Notes: generated from the sequence alone by a model not told the origin. A stretch of 36,727 nt of DNA from DATKSS01 sp049582065 (GCA_049582065.1 JBAUTF010000029.1:1-36727), one strand, 5' to 3'; positions 16,159-28,391 are shown, numbered from the stretch's first letter. A program made the numbers and translations.

Positions 16159-16387
16159 ATGACGAAAGCCGAGGCCCGTGCGGCCGGACTTCGATAAGCG
16201 AAAACCTCGGGGTTTCTCCCGCGGCACGCCGCGGGGACCGCAGCGGAGCCGCTACGCGGCGCTGCTCGCTTTCCCCGGGAATGATTGACCTGGCAGTCGC
16301 TCCCGGCGCCGTCTGGGTGGGCTAAGGACAAAGCTGCGGCCGGGACAGACCTGGCCGCACCAGCCACGCGAGTGCTGAAGCAGCGCC
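16159..16387. other. Convergent intergenic region with GC hairpins
   Basis: About 230 bases lie between two convergent genes with no credible CDS. There are three perfect hairpins in tandem: AAACC-TCGG-GGTTT at 16202-16215, CCCGCGGC-AC-GCCGCGGG at 16218-16235, and AGCGG-AG-CCGCT at 16242-16253. A palindrome GCCCTAGGGC overlaps the SDR stop. These may terminate both transcripts or form a palindromic repeat element. No clean T-run is seen. Confidence 0.45.
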
Positions 16388-17155
16388 CTAGGGCTTTCTC
16401 TTCGTTTTGCGGGCGACCTTCCAGACCGTCGCCTGGGCGACCGGGCGGACGACGATCTCATCGATGTCAACGTGCGCCGGGCGCGTGACGGCAAACACCA
16501 CGCAGTCCGCGACGTCCTCGGCGGTGAGCGGCTTCAAACCCTCATACACGGACTTGGCGGCTTTGTGGTCGCCGTGGAACCGGACCAGGCTGAACTCGGT
16601 CTCCACCAGGCCGGGCGCGATCTCGGTGACCCGGATCGGTTCGCCGTTCAGTTCGAGGCGCAGCGTTCGAGACATCGCGCGCACCGCATGCTTGACCGCT
16701 GTATAGCCGGCACCGCCTGCGTAAGTCTCGAATCCGGCGATCGACCCGATGTTCACGATGTGACCGTGTCGCGACTTGCGGAGCAGGGGCATGCATGCGC
16801 GCGTCATGAACATCAGGCCCAGCACGTTGACCTTCCACATGCCGATCCATTCTTCATCGACGGCTTGCGCTATGGGATTGAGCCCGAGCGCCCCACCAGC
16901 GTTGTTGACGAGCACATCGATGCGCCCGAATCGCTTCGCTACTGCGCCGACGAACGAGGCGACACTCTTCGGTTCGGTGACGTCGAGCGCAAGCGCCACG
17001 CCCTCCTCCCCGGCCACCCTTTGTAGCCGTTCCAGTCGCCGCGCCCCGACGACGATCTGATATCCGCGTCGCCCCAGGGCGACCGCAGTGGCGGCCCCGA
17101 TCCCGGACGACGCGCCGGTGATGACGGCGACTGGCGCGCCCTTGCTCGTGGCCAA
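16388..17155 (-). CDS. Short-chain dehydrogenase/reductase
   Basis: A 255-residue classical SDR oxidoreductase. The NAD(P) motif TGASSGIG is near 14-21, ARR at about 38-40 suggests NADP preference, NNAG is near 88-91, and the catalytic Ser (NIGSIAGFE), Tyr and Lys (GYTAVKHAV) are in the right order. The C-terminal segment with IAPGLVETEFSLVRFHGD and VFAVTRPAHVDIDEIVVRP resembles the YdfG-like serine/3-hydroxy acid dehydrogenase group; the substrate is not certain. The start is TTG 17155, only 21 bases from the divergent gene at 17177, so the promoters must lie inside each other's coding regions. The chain ends in a basic KKTKRKP-like tail. Confidence 0.93.
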   Translation of the reverse strand: MATSKGAPVAVITGASSGIGAATAVALGRRGYQIVVGARRLERLQRVAGEEGVALALDVTEPKSVASFVGAVAKRFGRIDVLVNNAGGALGLNPIAQAVDEEWIGMWKVNVLGLMFMTRACMPLLRKSRHGHIVNIGSIAGFETYAGGAGYTAVKHAVRAMSRTLRLELNGEPIRVTEIAPGLVETEFSLVRFHGDHKAAKSVYEGLKPLTAEDVADCVVFAVTRPAHVDIDEIVVRPVAQATVWKVARKTKRKP

Positions 17156-17176
17156 CCTGTCAACCCCCCCCTTGAA

Positions 17177-17677
17177 ATGACGATTTCGACGCCGTCAAAG
17201 CGTACCCTAGAGAAAGTGCTCGAAGTCCTGGTCGGTGTCGCAGTCGGCCTCCTCGTCGTGGCCGGCATCCTGGTGATGATCGGCCCCAACCTGCGCGTCG
17301 CGATCCGCAGGCTTCGATCGGTGGCCATTCCCACCAAGGTGCCATCCGTGTTCCAGTCCCAGCGGCGCGAGGCGGTTCCCCCGGGCCTCAACCCAAAGAC
17401 CCAGCGCGTGCTCGTCGCGGTCGCGCGACTTGCCGGTTGGATGCGCGCCCACGGACAGGAAGAGCTGGGCCGCGAGCTGCGCAATGCCGCGGCGCGGATG
17501 GCCGGCAACGAGCCGGCTGGCCTCTACGCCTTGCAGAACACGCTCCGCAAGCTGCGCGTGGTCAACGTCGAGGAGCGAGGTGAGCAGGAACGACTGAAGG
17601 CACTCGCGAACGAGCTCCGGGTCGCGGTGCAGGACCGCTTCGAGCAGCTCGAGCTGCTGCCGTTCAAGCGGCCCTAG
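17177..17677 (+). CDS. Hypothetical protein with N-terminal membrane helix
   Basis: A 166-residue protein of unknown family. A single N-terminal hydrophobic helix (VLEVLVGVAVGLLVVAGILVMIG, about 14-36) is followed by a basic linker (RVAIRRLRSVAIP) and a soluble helical part (TQRVLVAVARLAGWMRAHGQEELGRELRNAAARM, then RKLRVVNVEERGEQERLKALANELRVAVQDRFEQLE). The topology suggests a membrane-anchored cytoplasmic helical domain. The start is uncertain: ATG 17177 has no SD; GTG 17216 is preceded by AGAGAAA and would still keep the helix. It converges with the gene ending at 17688, leaving 10 bases. Confidence 0.7.
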   Translation: MTISTPSKRTLEKVLEVLVGVAVGLLVVAGILVMIGPNLRVAIRRLRSVAIPTKVPSVFQSQRREAVPPGLNPKTQRVLVAVARLAGWMRAHGQEELGRELRNAAARMAGNEPAGLYALQNTLRKLRVVNVEERGEQERLKALANELRVAVQDRFEQLELLPFKRP

Positions 17678-17687
17678 GACACCAGGC

Positions 17688-18209
17688 TCACACCACCTCG
17701 CGAGGCAGCGTTTCCGGGCTCATCTCCGCCGGCAGGTCGAGCTCTGAGCGGCTGGTGATGCAGAACTCCGGCGGCGGACCGAGCACCAACATCCGGCGCC
17801 ACAGGCTGACGTCCGGCCTGACGGTGAAGTTCTTGAGACGCTCGTACAGCTCGCCGTAGGGCATCCCCGCGGGCTTCGAGAACCTGGTCTCAAATCCCGA
17901 TTCGCGGCGCGGCTCGCCGGACAGCAGCGTGAACAGCTTGCCGGTGCCGTCCCACGACATATGCGCGACCATGTCGTGGGTCGAACGGGCTCGGTTGCCG
18001 ACCGCCGCCTCGTTCAGCCGGTCGAGGGCCGCGGAGTCCGCGACCACGTACCAATCGGCGTAACCCCCTCCAATTCGATACGAGCCGGAGCCGAGAAAGC
18101 CTGCGGGCGGATCCGCCGTCAGCGCCGCATGGAAGGAGCGCAGCGCAGCTTCGTACGCGATCGTGCCGGCCTGCGGCGCCGGGCGATGAAAGAAGACGTA
18201 AGCGAGCAA
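17688..18209 (-). CDS. Hypothetical protein (173 aa)
   Basis: A soluble protein of 173 residues, family not recognised. It contains LAYVFFHRPAPQAGTIAYEAALRSFHAAL at the start, YRIGGGYADWYVVADSAALDRLNEAAVG in the middle and a C-terminal part with GMPYGELYERLKNFTVRPDVSLWRRMLVLGPPPEFCITS. The aromatic, strand-rich middle may be a ferredoxin-like alpha/beta barrel fold; that is a guess. The start is TTG 18209, with a single base between it and the stop of the SRPBCC gene, so the two are almost certainly co-translated and may work together. Confidence 0.75.
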   Translation of the reverse strand: MLAYVFFHRPAPQAGTIAYEAALRSFHAALTADPPAGFLGSGSYRIGGGYADWYVVADSAALDRLNEAAVGNRARSTHDMVAHMSWDGTGKLFTLLSGEPRRESGFETRFSKPAGMPYGELYERLKNFTVRPDVSLWRRMLVLGPPPEFCITSRSELDLPAEMSPETLPREVV

Positions 18210-18210
18210 G

Positions 18211-18675
18211 TCAGCGCGTCGCCCTGGGTCCCTTGCCCGACTCCACGTACTTCTTCAGCGCGTCCATGTTGCGGCGGATGCCTTCCGCGTACTGGCGGGC
18301 AAGCATTCCCCCGGCGAGGCGCAGAAGGCCGCCGAGCTCGTAATCCATCTCGTAAACGAGCCTCGTGGTGCCGTCCTTGTGCTCGGAATAGGTGTACGAC
18401 CACGTGCCCTTGAGCGGTCCCTTCACGAACTTTCCGTTGCAGTGTTTCGCCTTGACGTACGACGTCTGCTCGACCTCCAGCTCAGCCTTGTAACCGGCCG
18501 GTAGGTTGAGGTGATAGCGATACCGTGTGCCCTTCCCGGGCGGACCATCGTCGAGCTGCCTCACCTTCGCGAGGTTCGACGACCACCTCGGCGCGTTCTC
18601 CGCGTCCTCCTGCACCACCGCCCAGACACGCGCCGCGGGCGCCTGGATCTCGACCGCTTCGCGGACTCTGGTCAC
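18211..18675 (-). CDS. SRPBCC (START-like) family protein
   Basis: A 154-residue member of the SRPBCC/polyketide cyclase-type superfamily, a fold with a deep pocket for hydrophobic ligands. Typical features are the start VREAVEIQAPAARVWAVVQEDAENAPRWSSNLAKVR, the strands GKGTRYRYHLNLPAGYKAELEVEQ and GTWSYTYSEHKDGTTRLVYEMDYE, and the long C-terminal helix GGMLARQYAEGIRRNMDALKKYVES. Ligand unknown. The start is GTG 18675, with only six bases to the divergent MFS gene, so promoters overlap. The 173-aa unknown gene follows immediately. Confidence 0.88.
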   Translation of the reverse strand: MTRVREAVEIQAPAARVWAVVQEDAENAPRWSSNLAKVRQLDDGPPGKGTRYRYHLNLPAGYKAELEVEQTSYVKAKHCNGKFVKGPLKGTWSYTYSEHKDGTTRLVYEMDYELGGLLRLAGGMLARQYAEGIRRNMDALKKYVESGKGPRATR

Positions 18676-18681
18676 CCTGCG

Positions 18682-19992
18682 ATGATCCCATTAGTGGCAG
18701 TCGTGCAACAACCGGCGCCGGCTCGCATGTTGGGGGCCCTCCGCCACACGAACTACCGGCTCTTCCTGACGGGCCAGATCATCTCGACGGTCGGGACGTG
18801 GATGCAGAGCGTGGCCATGCCGTGGCTGGCGCTGCAGCTCACCCACAACGGACTCCTGGTCGGCCTGGTCCTCGCGTCGCAGTTCATGCCCGTGCTCATC
18901 GGCAGCCCGCTGGGCGGAGTGGTGGCGGATCGATATCGCAAGCGCAACGTGCTGCTGGTCACGCAATCGCTGTTCATGCTGCCTTCCTTCACGCTGTTCG
19001 CCCTCAGCGCAAGCGGGCATACCCAGTACTGGATGATCGTTGTCGCGGCGTTCGCGACCGGCACGATCAACCTCTTCGACGTCCCCTCACGCCAGGCGTT
19101 CCTCATCGAGATGGTCGGAAAGCAGGACTTGATGAACGCCATCGCCCTCAACTCATCGGTGTTCAACGGTGCGGCCGTGGTCGGGCCGGCCGTGGCGGGC
19201 GTGCTGATCGCCGCAGTCGGCCTGCCCATCTGCTTTCTCGCCAACTCTCTCAGCTACCTCGCGGCGATCGCGGCGTTGCTGCTGATGCGCAATCTCCCGG
19301 TCGTCGTGGAGGAGCGTCACGGAGAGCCGTGGGTGGCGCGGCTGGCGCAGGGCGCCAGGTACGCGCGTCACGAGCCGGTCGTCGGGATGCTGCTGATCGC
19401 GGTCGCCGTGTTCTCCCTTTTCGCCATGAACCGCCTGACCCTGATCCCGCTGTTCGCCGACCAGGTGCTGCACGTCGGCGCTCAGGGGTTCGGCTTCCTG
19501 ATCGGGTCGATGGGCCTCGGCGCCCTGGTCGGAGCTCTTACCCTCGCATTCTTCCCGGGCCTGGGCGCGGATCCGCCACGCCAGTTCTGGATGGCGATGA
19601 TCTGGGTGGCGGCGCTGCTCACGTTCGCCATCTCGAGAGTGTTTGCTCTCTCGCTGGTGACGCTCTTCGTCGCCGGCTACTGTCAGATCTCTTTTGTCGC
19701 GACGGCCAACAATCGCATCCAGACCATCACGCCCGATCACTTGCGAGGTCGCGTGATGGCGATCTACGCTCAAGCGCTGATCGGCGTAGGGCCGATTGGG
19801 AGCACTCAGGCAGGCGGCTTGGCCACGCTGTTCGGCGCCCCATGGGCGATGGCGATTGGCGCCGCGATTGCCGGCGCGGTGATCGTCGGCATCAGGATGT
19901 TGAGACCGGACGTCTTCTCCTACCCGAGCCGGACCTCGAGCACGGCCGCCAGCGCGAGTGCCGGCACCAGCCAGCGCGGCGCCCGTATCTAG
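18682..19992 (+). CDS. MFS transporter, EntS-like (MFS_3) exporter
   Basis: A 436-residue major facilitator protein with about 12 hydrophobic segments. The N-terminal block LRHTNYRLFLTGQIISTVGTWMQSVAMPWLALQLTHNG is characteristic of the MFS_3/EntS group of drug or siderophore exporters, and GGVVADRYRKRNVLLVTQ is the loop 2-3 motif A. The central loop near 200-225 (VVVEERHGEPWVARLAQGARYARHEP) is typical. I chose ATG 18682; GTG 18694 and ATG 18727 (just before LGALRHTNYR) are possible. The open frame upstream runs antisense to the SRPBCC gene. The substrate is unknown. Confidence 0.9.
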   Translation: MIPLVAVVQQPAPARMLGALRHTNYRLFLTGQIISTVGTWMQSVAMPWLALQLTHNGLLVGLVLASQFMPVLIGSPLGGVVADRYRKRNVLLVTQSLFMLPSFTLFALSASGHTQYWMIVVAAFATGTINLFDVPSRQAFLIEMVGKQDLMNAIALNSSVFNGAAVVGPAVAGVLIAAVGLPICFLANSLSYLAAIAALLLMRNLPVVVEERHGEPWVARLAQGARYARHEPVVGMLLIAVAVFSLFAMNRLTLIPLFADQVLHVGAQGFGFLIGSMGLGALVGALTLAFFPGLGADPPRQFWMAMIWVAALLTFAISRVFALSLVTLFVAGYCQISFVATANNRIQTITPDHLRGRVMAIYAQALIGVGPIGSTQAGGLATLFGAPWAMAIGAAIAGAVIVGIRMLRPDVFSYPSRTSSTAASASAGTSQRGARI

Positions 19993-20054
19993 TCCGCCAC
20001 CGTGTCTAGGACACGAGCGCTCCACCGCCTCCGCGCGGGTTATGCTATTTCCTG

Positions 20055-20087
20055 GACCTCGACCCGTGTCGAGGTCATTTCTTTTTC
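20055..20087 (+). terminator. Intrinsic terminator
   Basis: GACCTCGAC at 20055-20063 pairs perfectly with GTCGAGGTC at 20068-20076 around CCGT, followed by ATTTCTTTTTC. This is the best intrinsic terminator in the window. It lies 62 bases after the MFS stop and 33 before the next ATG, so it either ends the MFS transcript or attenuates the next gene. A 6-bp hairpin at 20001-20015 precedes it and a 5-bp one (GGGCG/CGCCC, 20090-20104) follows. Confidence 0.75.
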
Positions 20088-20119
20088 ATGGGCGCCTTTC
20101 GCCCAGAAGGAGCACGACC

Positions 20120-20518
20120 ATGACCGACGACGAGTTCCTCCGCGCGTTCCTGCAGGGTTGGCCGTCCGGCGAGAGATTCGGCCATCACGAGCATCTTCGA
20201 GTGGCGTGGCTGGTCATTGAGCGCCATGGGCCCGAGCTCGCCGCCGAGATCGCCGGCGATGGGCTGCGCCGGATGGCGGCGGCTCAGGGCCAGTCGGTCC
20301 TGTACAACGAGACGATGACCCGCTTCTGGGTTCGCCTGGTCGCGCACGTGCGCGATGTGAAGGGACCGCAGGAGAGCATCGACCAGGCCATCGAGCAGGT
20401 GCCGATGCTGATGGACAAGAGCCTGCCGTTCAGGCACTGGAGCCGCGAGCTGATGTTCGGTCCAGAAGCCCGCACCCGGTGGGTCGAACCCGATCTTCTG
20501 CCGATTGCGATTAACTGA
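20120..20518 (+). CDS. Hypothetical helical protein with HEHLRVAW motif
   Basis: A 132-residue soluble protein. The ATG is preceded by AGAAGGAG at about 8 bases, one of the best ribosome sites here. Residues FGHHEHLRVAWLVIERHGPELAAEIAGDGLRRMAAAQGQ and LYNETMTRFWVRLVAHV recall a widespread unnamed family with an HH-x-x-HLR-x-AW motif near the start and a Y-x-ET-x-T motif in the middle; the conserved His and Glu could bind metal, which is inference. It is cut off from the MFS gene by a terminator, so its own promoter must lie in or before the terminator region. Function unknown. Confidence 0.82.
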   Translation: MTDDEFLRAFLQGWPSGERFGHHEHLRVAWLVIERHGPELAAEIAGDGLRRMAAAQGQSVLYNETMTRFWVRLVAHVRDVKGPQESIDQAIEQVPMLMDKSLPFRHWSRELMFGPEARTRWVEPDLLPIAIN

Positions 20519-20560
20519 AGTCAGGACTTCGGCGCAGGGAACCGGGCTACGAGGGGTCGG

Positions 20561-20722
20561 TTAGAGTCCTCTCACCGACCTTCGACCCCAGACGCCCAGC
20601 AACAGCACCCACGTGTAGGCGTCGCGGTTGAGCATCATCAAGCGGCCGCCCGCGGCCACGCCGGTGAAGGAGCCGGCTCGTGACCTTTGCGTCATGCCCT
20701 GTGGCGGAATCTCGGTTGCCAT
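20561..20722 (-). CDS. Small protein (53 aa) after pyrD
   Basis: A 53-residue ORF starting at ATG 20722, nine bases beyond the pyrD stop, with GAGGAGAGAGG immediately upstream as a strong ribosome site. It begins MATEIPPQGMTQRSRAGSFT. The middle contains GRLMMLNRDAYTWVLLLGVWG, partly hydrophobic, and the end is basic (RRSVRGL). It may be a peripheral or short membrane peptide. I do not recognise a family. The tight spacing and strong SD make it a likely last gene of the pyrimidine operon. It converges with the gene ending at 20518. Confidence 0.6.
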   Translation of the reverse strand: MATEIPPQGMTQRSRAGSFTGVAAGGRLMMLNRDAYTWVLLLGVWGRRSVRGL

Positions 20723-20731
20723 CCTCTCTCC

Positions 20732-21646
20732 TCAGTCCCGGGGCAGGTATCGCGGCAGGTCGGCCAGCGACTCGAATCCTCGGAGCGCCAGGAAGGCGGC
20801 TATTCCGTCGTGGACCTCGGAGATGGCTCGCGGATTCACGAAGGTCGCCGTGCCGACCTGCACGGCGGCGCAGCCCGCGACCAGGAACTCCAGCGCATCT
20901 TCCGGCCGCGCAATGCCGCCGATGCCGACCACCGGGATGCTCACCGCCCGCGCCGCCTGGTGAGCCAGGTGCACCGCGAGGGGACGGATCGCGGGACCCG
21001 ACAGGCCGCCGGTTCGGAAGCTGAGTCGCGGCCGGTATGCGTTCAGGTCCATCGACATGCCGACGAAGGTGTTGATGGCGCAAAGCGCGTCAGCGCCGGC
21101 GGACTCCACGGCGCGGGCGATGGTCCCGATGTCGCTCACCATCGGCGTGAGCTTCACCCATACCGGCAGGCTGGTCCGTTTGCGTACCGCCTCAGTCACC
21201 GCCGCCGCGGCGCGGGGGTCGTTGCCGAAGTAAAGCCCACCCTGCTCGACGTTGGGGCACGATATGTTGATCTCGAACCCGGCGACGCCGGGCACGCCCT
21301 CGAGCCTCGCCGCGAGCTCTCCGTATTCCGCTGCCGACTCCCCATTGATGTTGACCAGCACCGGGAAATCCCATTGCGCCCACCGCGGGGCGTAATCGCG
21401 GATCAACGCTTCGACACCAGGTCCCTGCAGACCGATGGCGTTGAGCATCCCGCCCGGCGTCTCGGCGATGCGTGGCGGCGGAGTGCCGACGCGCGGCTTC
21501 AAGAAGATGCCCTTGGAAACCATGCCGCCGAGCGCGCGGCGCTCGAGCAGCGGGACCTCGGTGCCGTATCCGAACGTCCCCGACGCAGCCATCACGGGCC
21601 CGCGCAGGTCGAGCCGCCCGATCGAGACCGACAGGTTGGGGGTCAT
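20732..21646 (-). CDS. pyrD: Dihydroorotate dehydrogenase, class 1B catalytic subunit
   Basis: A 304-residue FMN enzyme that oxidises dihydroorotate to orotate. Seen are PVMAASGTFGYGTE, GMLNAIGLQGPG, VLVNINGESAAEY, the active-site Cys130 in FEINISCPNVEQGG, PVWVKLTPMVSDI, AINTFVGMSMDL and GIGGIARPEDALEFLVAGCAAVQVGTA. A Cys base and a PyrK partner define class 1B, which passes electrons to NAD+. The start is ATG 21646, overlapping the pyrK stop as ATGA (21643-21646); the longer open frame upstream is inside pyrK. The length is normal for the class. Confidence 0.96.
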   Translation of the reverse strand: MTPNLSVSIGRLDLRGPVMAASGTFGYGTEVPLLERRALGGMVSKGIFLKPRVGTPPPRIAETPGGMLNAIGLQGPGVEALIRDYAPRWAQWDFPVLVNINGESAAEYGELAARLEGVPGVAGFEINISCPNVEQGGLYFGNDPRAAAAVTEAVRKRTSLPVWVKLTPMVSDIGTIARAVESAGADALCAINTFVGMSMDLNAYRPRLSFRTGGLSGPAIRPLAVHLAHQAARAVSIPVVGIGGIARPEDALEFLVAGCAAVQVGTATFVNPRAISEVHDGIAAFLALRGFESLADLPRYLPRD

Positions 21647-22401
21647 GCCGTGACGGCGTACGCGAGGTGCGACGGCAGCGCGCTCCAGTCGACGTCCGAT
21701 GCGCGGTATACAGGGCCCTCCGTGCACGCTCGGTCGTAGCCGCCCTTCGTCAGCGGCACCGCGCAGCCGAGGCACACGCCCGTCCCGCAGCCCATGTACG
21801 TCTCGATCGCGACCATCGCGTCAGGCCAGCGGTCCGCGACCGCGGACAGCATCCGGTTGGGCCCGCAGGCGAGCACCAGGTCGGCGTCGGGGGCTGCCGC
21901 CACAGCCGTCCCCGCGAATCCCTTCGACCCGTCGTCCGTCGCCCAGATGACTTCGTCGCCGTCCGTTTCCGAGCAGAGATCTTGGCTGTTGCGCGCGCCA
22001 TGGACCCACGTCACGCGAATGCCGAGCGCCGCGCATCGGCGTGCGGCCAGCGTCATCGAGGCCACACCAAGGCCGCCGCTGACCAGGGCGGCCGTACGCG
22101 GTCCTGCGTCGATTCCGAAACCATGTCCGAGCGGTCCGAGACAGCTCACGCGGTCGCCTTGACCCATCGCGAGCAGCTGGGCGGTCCCGACGCCGACCGC
22201 TTTCAGCACGATCTCGATTCGTTCGCCGTCTACGCGGTAGACCGAGAAGGGGCGCCGGAGAAGCGGGCCGGGCGACCATCCGAGGTTGACGAACTGACCG
22301 GGCGCCACCGACGCGGCGATCTCCGGGGCGTGCATCGTGATCACGAACATGTCGCGAGCGACGGTCCGCTTGCCGGTGATGCGGGCGTCGAGGAGGAACA
22401 C
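21643..22401 (-). CDS. pyrK: Dihydroorotate dehydrogenase electron transfer subunit
   Basis: A protein of about 252 residues with FAD and a [2Fe-2S] cluster, which relays electrons from PyrD to NAD+. The FAD motif LRRPFSVYRVDG is near 48-59, the NAD-binding segment AALVSGGLGVASMTLAARR near 104-122, and the cluster ligands are Cys205, Cys210, Cys213 and Cys226 (YMGCGTGVCLGCAVPL). I chose GTG 22401, where family similarity begins (VFLLDARITGKRTV), five bases beyond the carAB stop. The frame stays open to 22530, but that part runs through the palindromic repeat and is unlike any PyrK. GGGAGG lies upstream. Confidence 0.92.
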   Translation of the reverse strand: MFLLDARITGKRTVARDMFVITMHAPEIAASVAPGQFVNLGWSPGPLLRRPFSVYRVDGERIEIVLKAVGVGTAQLLAMGQGDRVSCLGPLGHGFGIDAGPRTAALVSGGLGVASMTLAARRCAALGIRVTWVHGARNSQDLCSETDGDEVIWATDDGSKGFAGTAVAAAPDADLVLACGPNRMLSAVADRWPDAMVAIETYMGCGTGVCLGCAVPLTKGGYDRACTEGPVYRASDVDWSALPSHLAYAVTA

Positions 22402-22406
22402 TCTCT

Positions 22407-26865
<4,459 letters not shown>

Positions 26866-26876
<11 letters not shown>

Positions 26877-27411
26877 CGATCACCGCCTGGTCGACGCCGT
26901 CCTCTTCTTCGACGAGGACCTCGATGCGCTCCGCGTCGGATGTGGGCACGTTCTTGCCGACGTAGTCGGGGCGGATCGGCAGCTCACGATGGCCGCGATC
27001 GACCAGGACGGCGAGCTGGATGGCGCGGGGCCGGCCGAAGTCCATCACCGCGTCCATCGCGGCGCGGGCGGTCCGGCCGTGTTGGATGACGTCGTCCACC
27101 AGCACGACGACCCTGCCATCGATCGCCGGCATCTCCGAGGTGGAGCGATGCGACGGCTCTCGCAGATGCCGATCGTCGCGGTGTGCGGCGACGTCGAGCC
27201 GGCCCACCGGCACGGCGATCCGCTCCATCTTGGTGAGGATCACTGCCAGGCGCCGCGCGAGGACGTCTCCCTTGCTCACCACCCCGACCAGCACCAGTTC
27301 GTCGGTACCGCGGTTGCGCTCCACGATCTCGTGGGCGATGCGCGAGAGCGAACGGCGGATCTGGTCGGCGTCCATCACGGTGGCCTTGAGGCGGCGCTGG
27401 GTGACGGTCAT
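26866..27411 (-). CDS. pyrR: PyrR: pyr operon regulator / uracil phosphoribosyltransferase
   Basis: A protein of about 181 residues, the usual length. PyrR binds a conserved hairpin in pyr mRNA when UMP is high, and often has uracil phosphoribosyltransferase activity. The PRPP loop is VVVLVDDVIQHGRTARAAMDA near 103-123. The family signature LVDRGHRELPIRPDYVGKNVPTS is near 136-158, and the N-terminal part has IRRSLSRIAHEIVERN and LVLVGVVSKGDVLARRLA. In that last block most PyrR proteins have TRG where SKG is seen here. ATG 27411 is used; GTG 27414 is one codon earlier. It follows pyrB by about 10 bases and overlaps carAB. Its likely target is the hairpin before pyrB. Confidence 0.94.
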
Positions 27412-27421
27412 CACGTGTTGC

Positions 27422-28348
27422 TCACGAAAGGAGCTTGTCCAGCAACGCCATTCGGATGTGCAGGCCGTTGCGGGCCTGCCTGAAGTACGCGGCGCGCGGG
27501 TCGCCGTCGACCTCGGGGTCGATCTCGTCGACCCGGGGCAGCGGGTGCATGACGATGGCGTACTTGCGCATCAGCTCGAGCGAGCGTTTGTCGATCCGAT
27601 AAACACCTTTGACGGCGTTGTAAGCCTCGGCAGAGCCGAATCGCTCCTTCTGGATCCGCGTCTGATAGACCACGTCCACCTCGGGGAGGACCGCGTCGAG
27701 ATCTTCGGTTTCGACCCAGGGGATGTGGTGCTCGTCCAGGTGAGATTTGAGGTCGTCTCGCATCCTGACCGCAGGAGGCGCGACGAACCAGACCTGGATG
27801 TCCTTGAACTTACTGAGGAGGTAGGTCAGAGAGCGGACCGTGCGGCCGTTGGCCAGGTCTCCGACCATCGCGACCTTGATGCCGTCGATTCGATTGAGCT
27901 CGTCGCGGATCGTGTACAGGTCGAGCAGCGCTTGAGTTGGGTGCTGCCCCGGGCCGTCGCCGGCGTTGATGATCGGCACCGTGCTGACTGCAGCTGCGCG
28001 CTTCGCGGCGCCTTCCTCGTTGTGGCGCATCACGATCACGTCGGCATATCCGCTGACGATGCGGATCGTGTCCTCGAGTGTCTCTCCCTTCGCCGCAGAC
28101 GAGAACTCGCGCGCGTTGTCAGTGCCCATGGTCTGGCCGCCGAGCCGCAGCATCGCGGCCTCGAACGACAGCCGAGTGCGGGTGGACGGTTCGTAGAACA
28201 GCGCGGCCATCACCTGTCCATTGAGACGTCCCATGAACCTGTGCGGCTCGCGCTTCATCTCCTCGGCTCGGGCGAAGAGCTCCTCGAGGAGCGACCGAGA
28301 GAACTGCTGACTCTCGATCACGTGCCGGATGCGGCTGCCGACAGCCAT
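27422..28348 (-). CDS. pyrB: Aspartate carbamoyltransferase catalytic subunit
   Basis: A 308-residue enzyme joining carbamoyl phosphate and aspartate to carbamoyl aspartate. The carbamoyl phosphate motif FYEPSTRTRLSFEAAM is near 51-66, GDGPGQHPTQALLDLYTI near 130-148, the KVAMVGDLANGRTVRSL hinge near 158-175, and MHPLPRVDEIDPEVD near 265-280. The start is ATG 28348 with GGAGG seven bases upstream; an in-frame TTG just before it is less likely. No regulatory PyrI gene is present. It is the first gene of the pyrimidine operon and lies directly behind a PyrR-type leader hairpin. Confidence 0.96.
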   Translation of the reverse strand: MAVGSRIRHVIESQQFSRSLLEELFARAEEMKREPHRFMGRLNGQVMAALFYEPSTRTRLSFEAAMLRLGGQTMGTDNAREFSSAAKGETLEDTIRIVSGYADVIVMRHNEEGAAKRAAAVSTVPIINAGDGPGQHPTQALLDLYTIRDELNRIDGIKVAMVGDLANGRTVRSLTYLLSKFKDIQVWFVAPPAVRMRDDLKSHLDEHHIPWVETEDLDAVLPEVDVVYQTRIQKERFGSAEAYNAVKGVYRIDKRSLELMRKYAIVMHPLPRVDEIDPEVDGDPRAAYFRQARNGLHIRMALLDKLLS

Positions 28349-28355
28349 CAAAAAA

Positions 28356-28391
28356 CCTCCTTCCCGGTCTCTCAGAACCGGACTTAAAGGA
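28356..28391 (-). promoter_or_regulatory. PyrR-binding hairpin in the pyrB leader
   Basis: Read on the minus strand, the lower stem is TCCTT (28387-28391) with AAGGA (28358-28362), the upper stem CCGGT (28377-28381) with ACCGG (28364-28368), and the loop carries CTGAGAG (28369-28375), an exact match to the CNGNGAG loop of known PyrR sites. The overall layout (TCCTTTAA, stem-loop, GAAGGA) recalls the Bacillus pyr sites. The 3' arm AAGGAGG is the pyrB ribosome site, so bound PyrR should block translation. Confidence 0.85.

Noticed and set aside
16159..16387. A riboswitch or structured ncRNA in the convergent spacer
   Set aside because: Hairpins are present but match no riboswitch core I know, and both flanking genes point toward the spacer, so a leader role is not possible.
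18511..18681. N-terminal extension of the MFS transporter
   Set aside because: The stretch is antisense to the SRPBCC gene, Arg-rich and unlike MFS N-termini; the conserved start NYRLFLTGQ needs only ATG 18682 or later.
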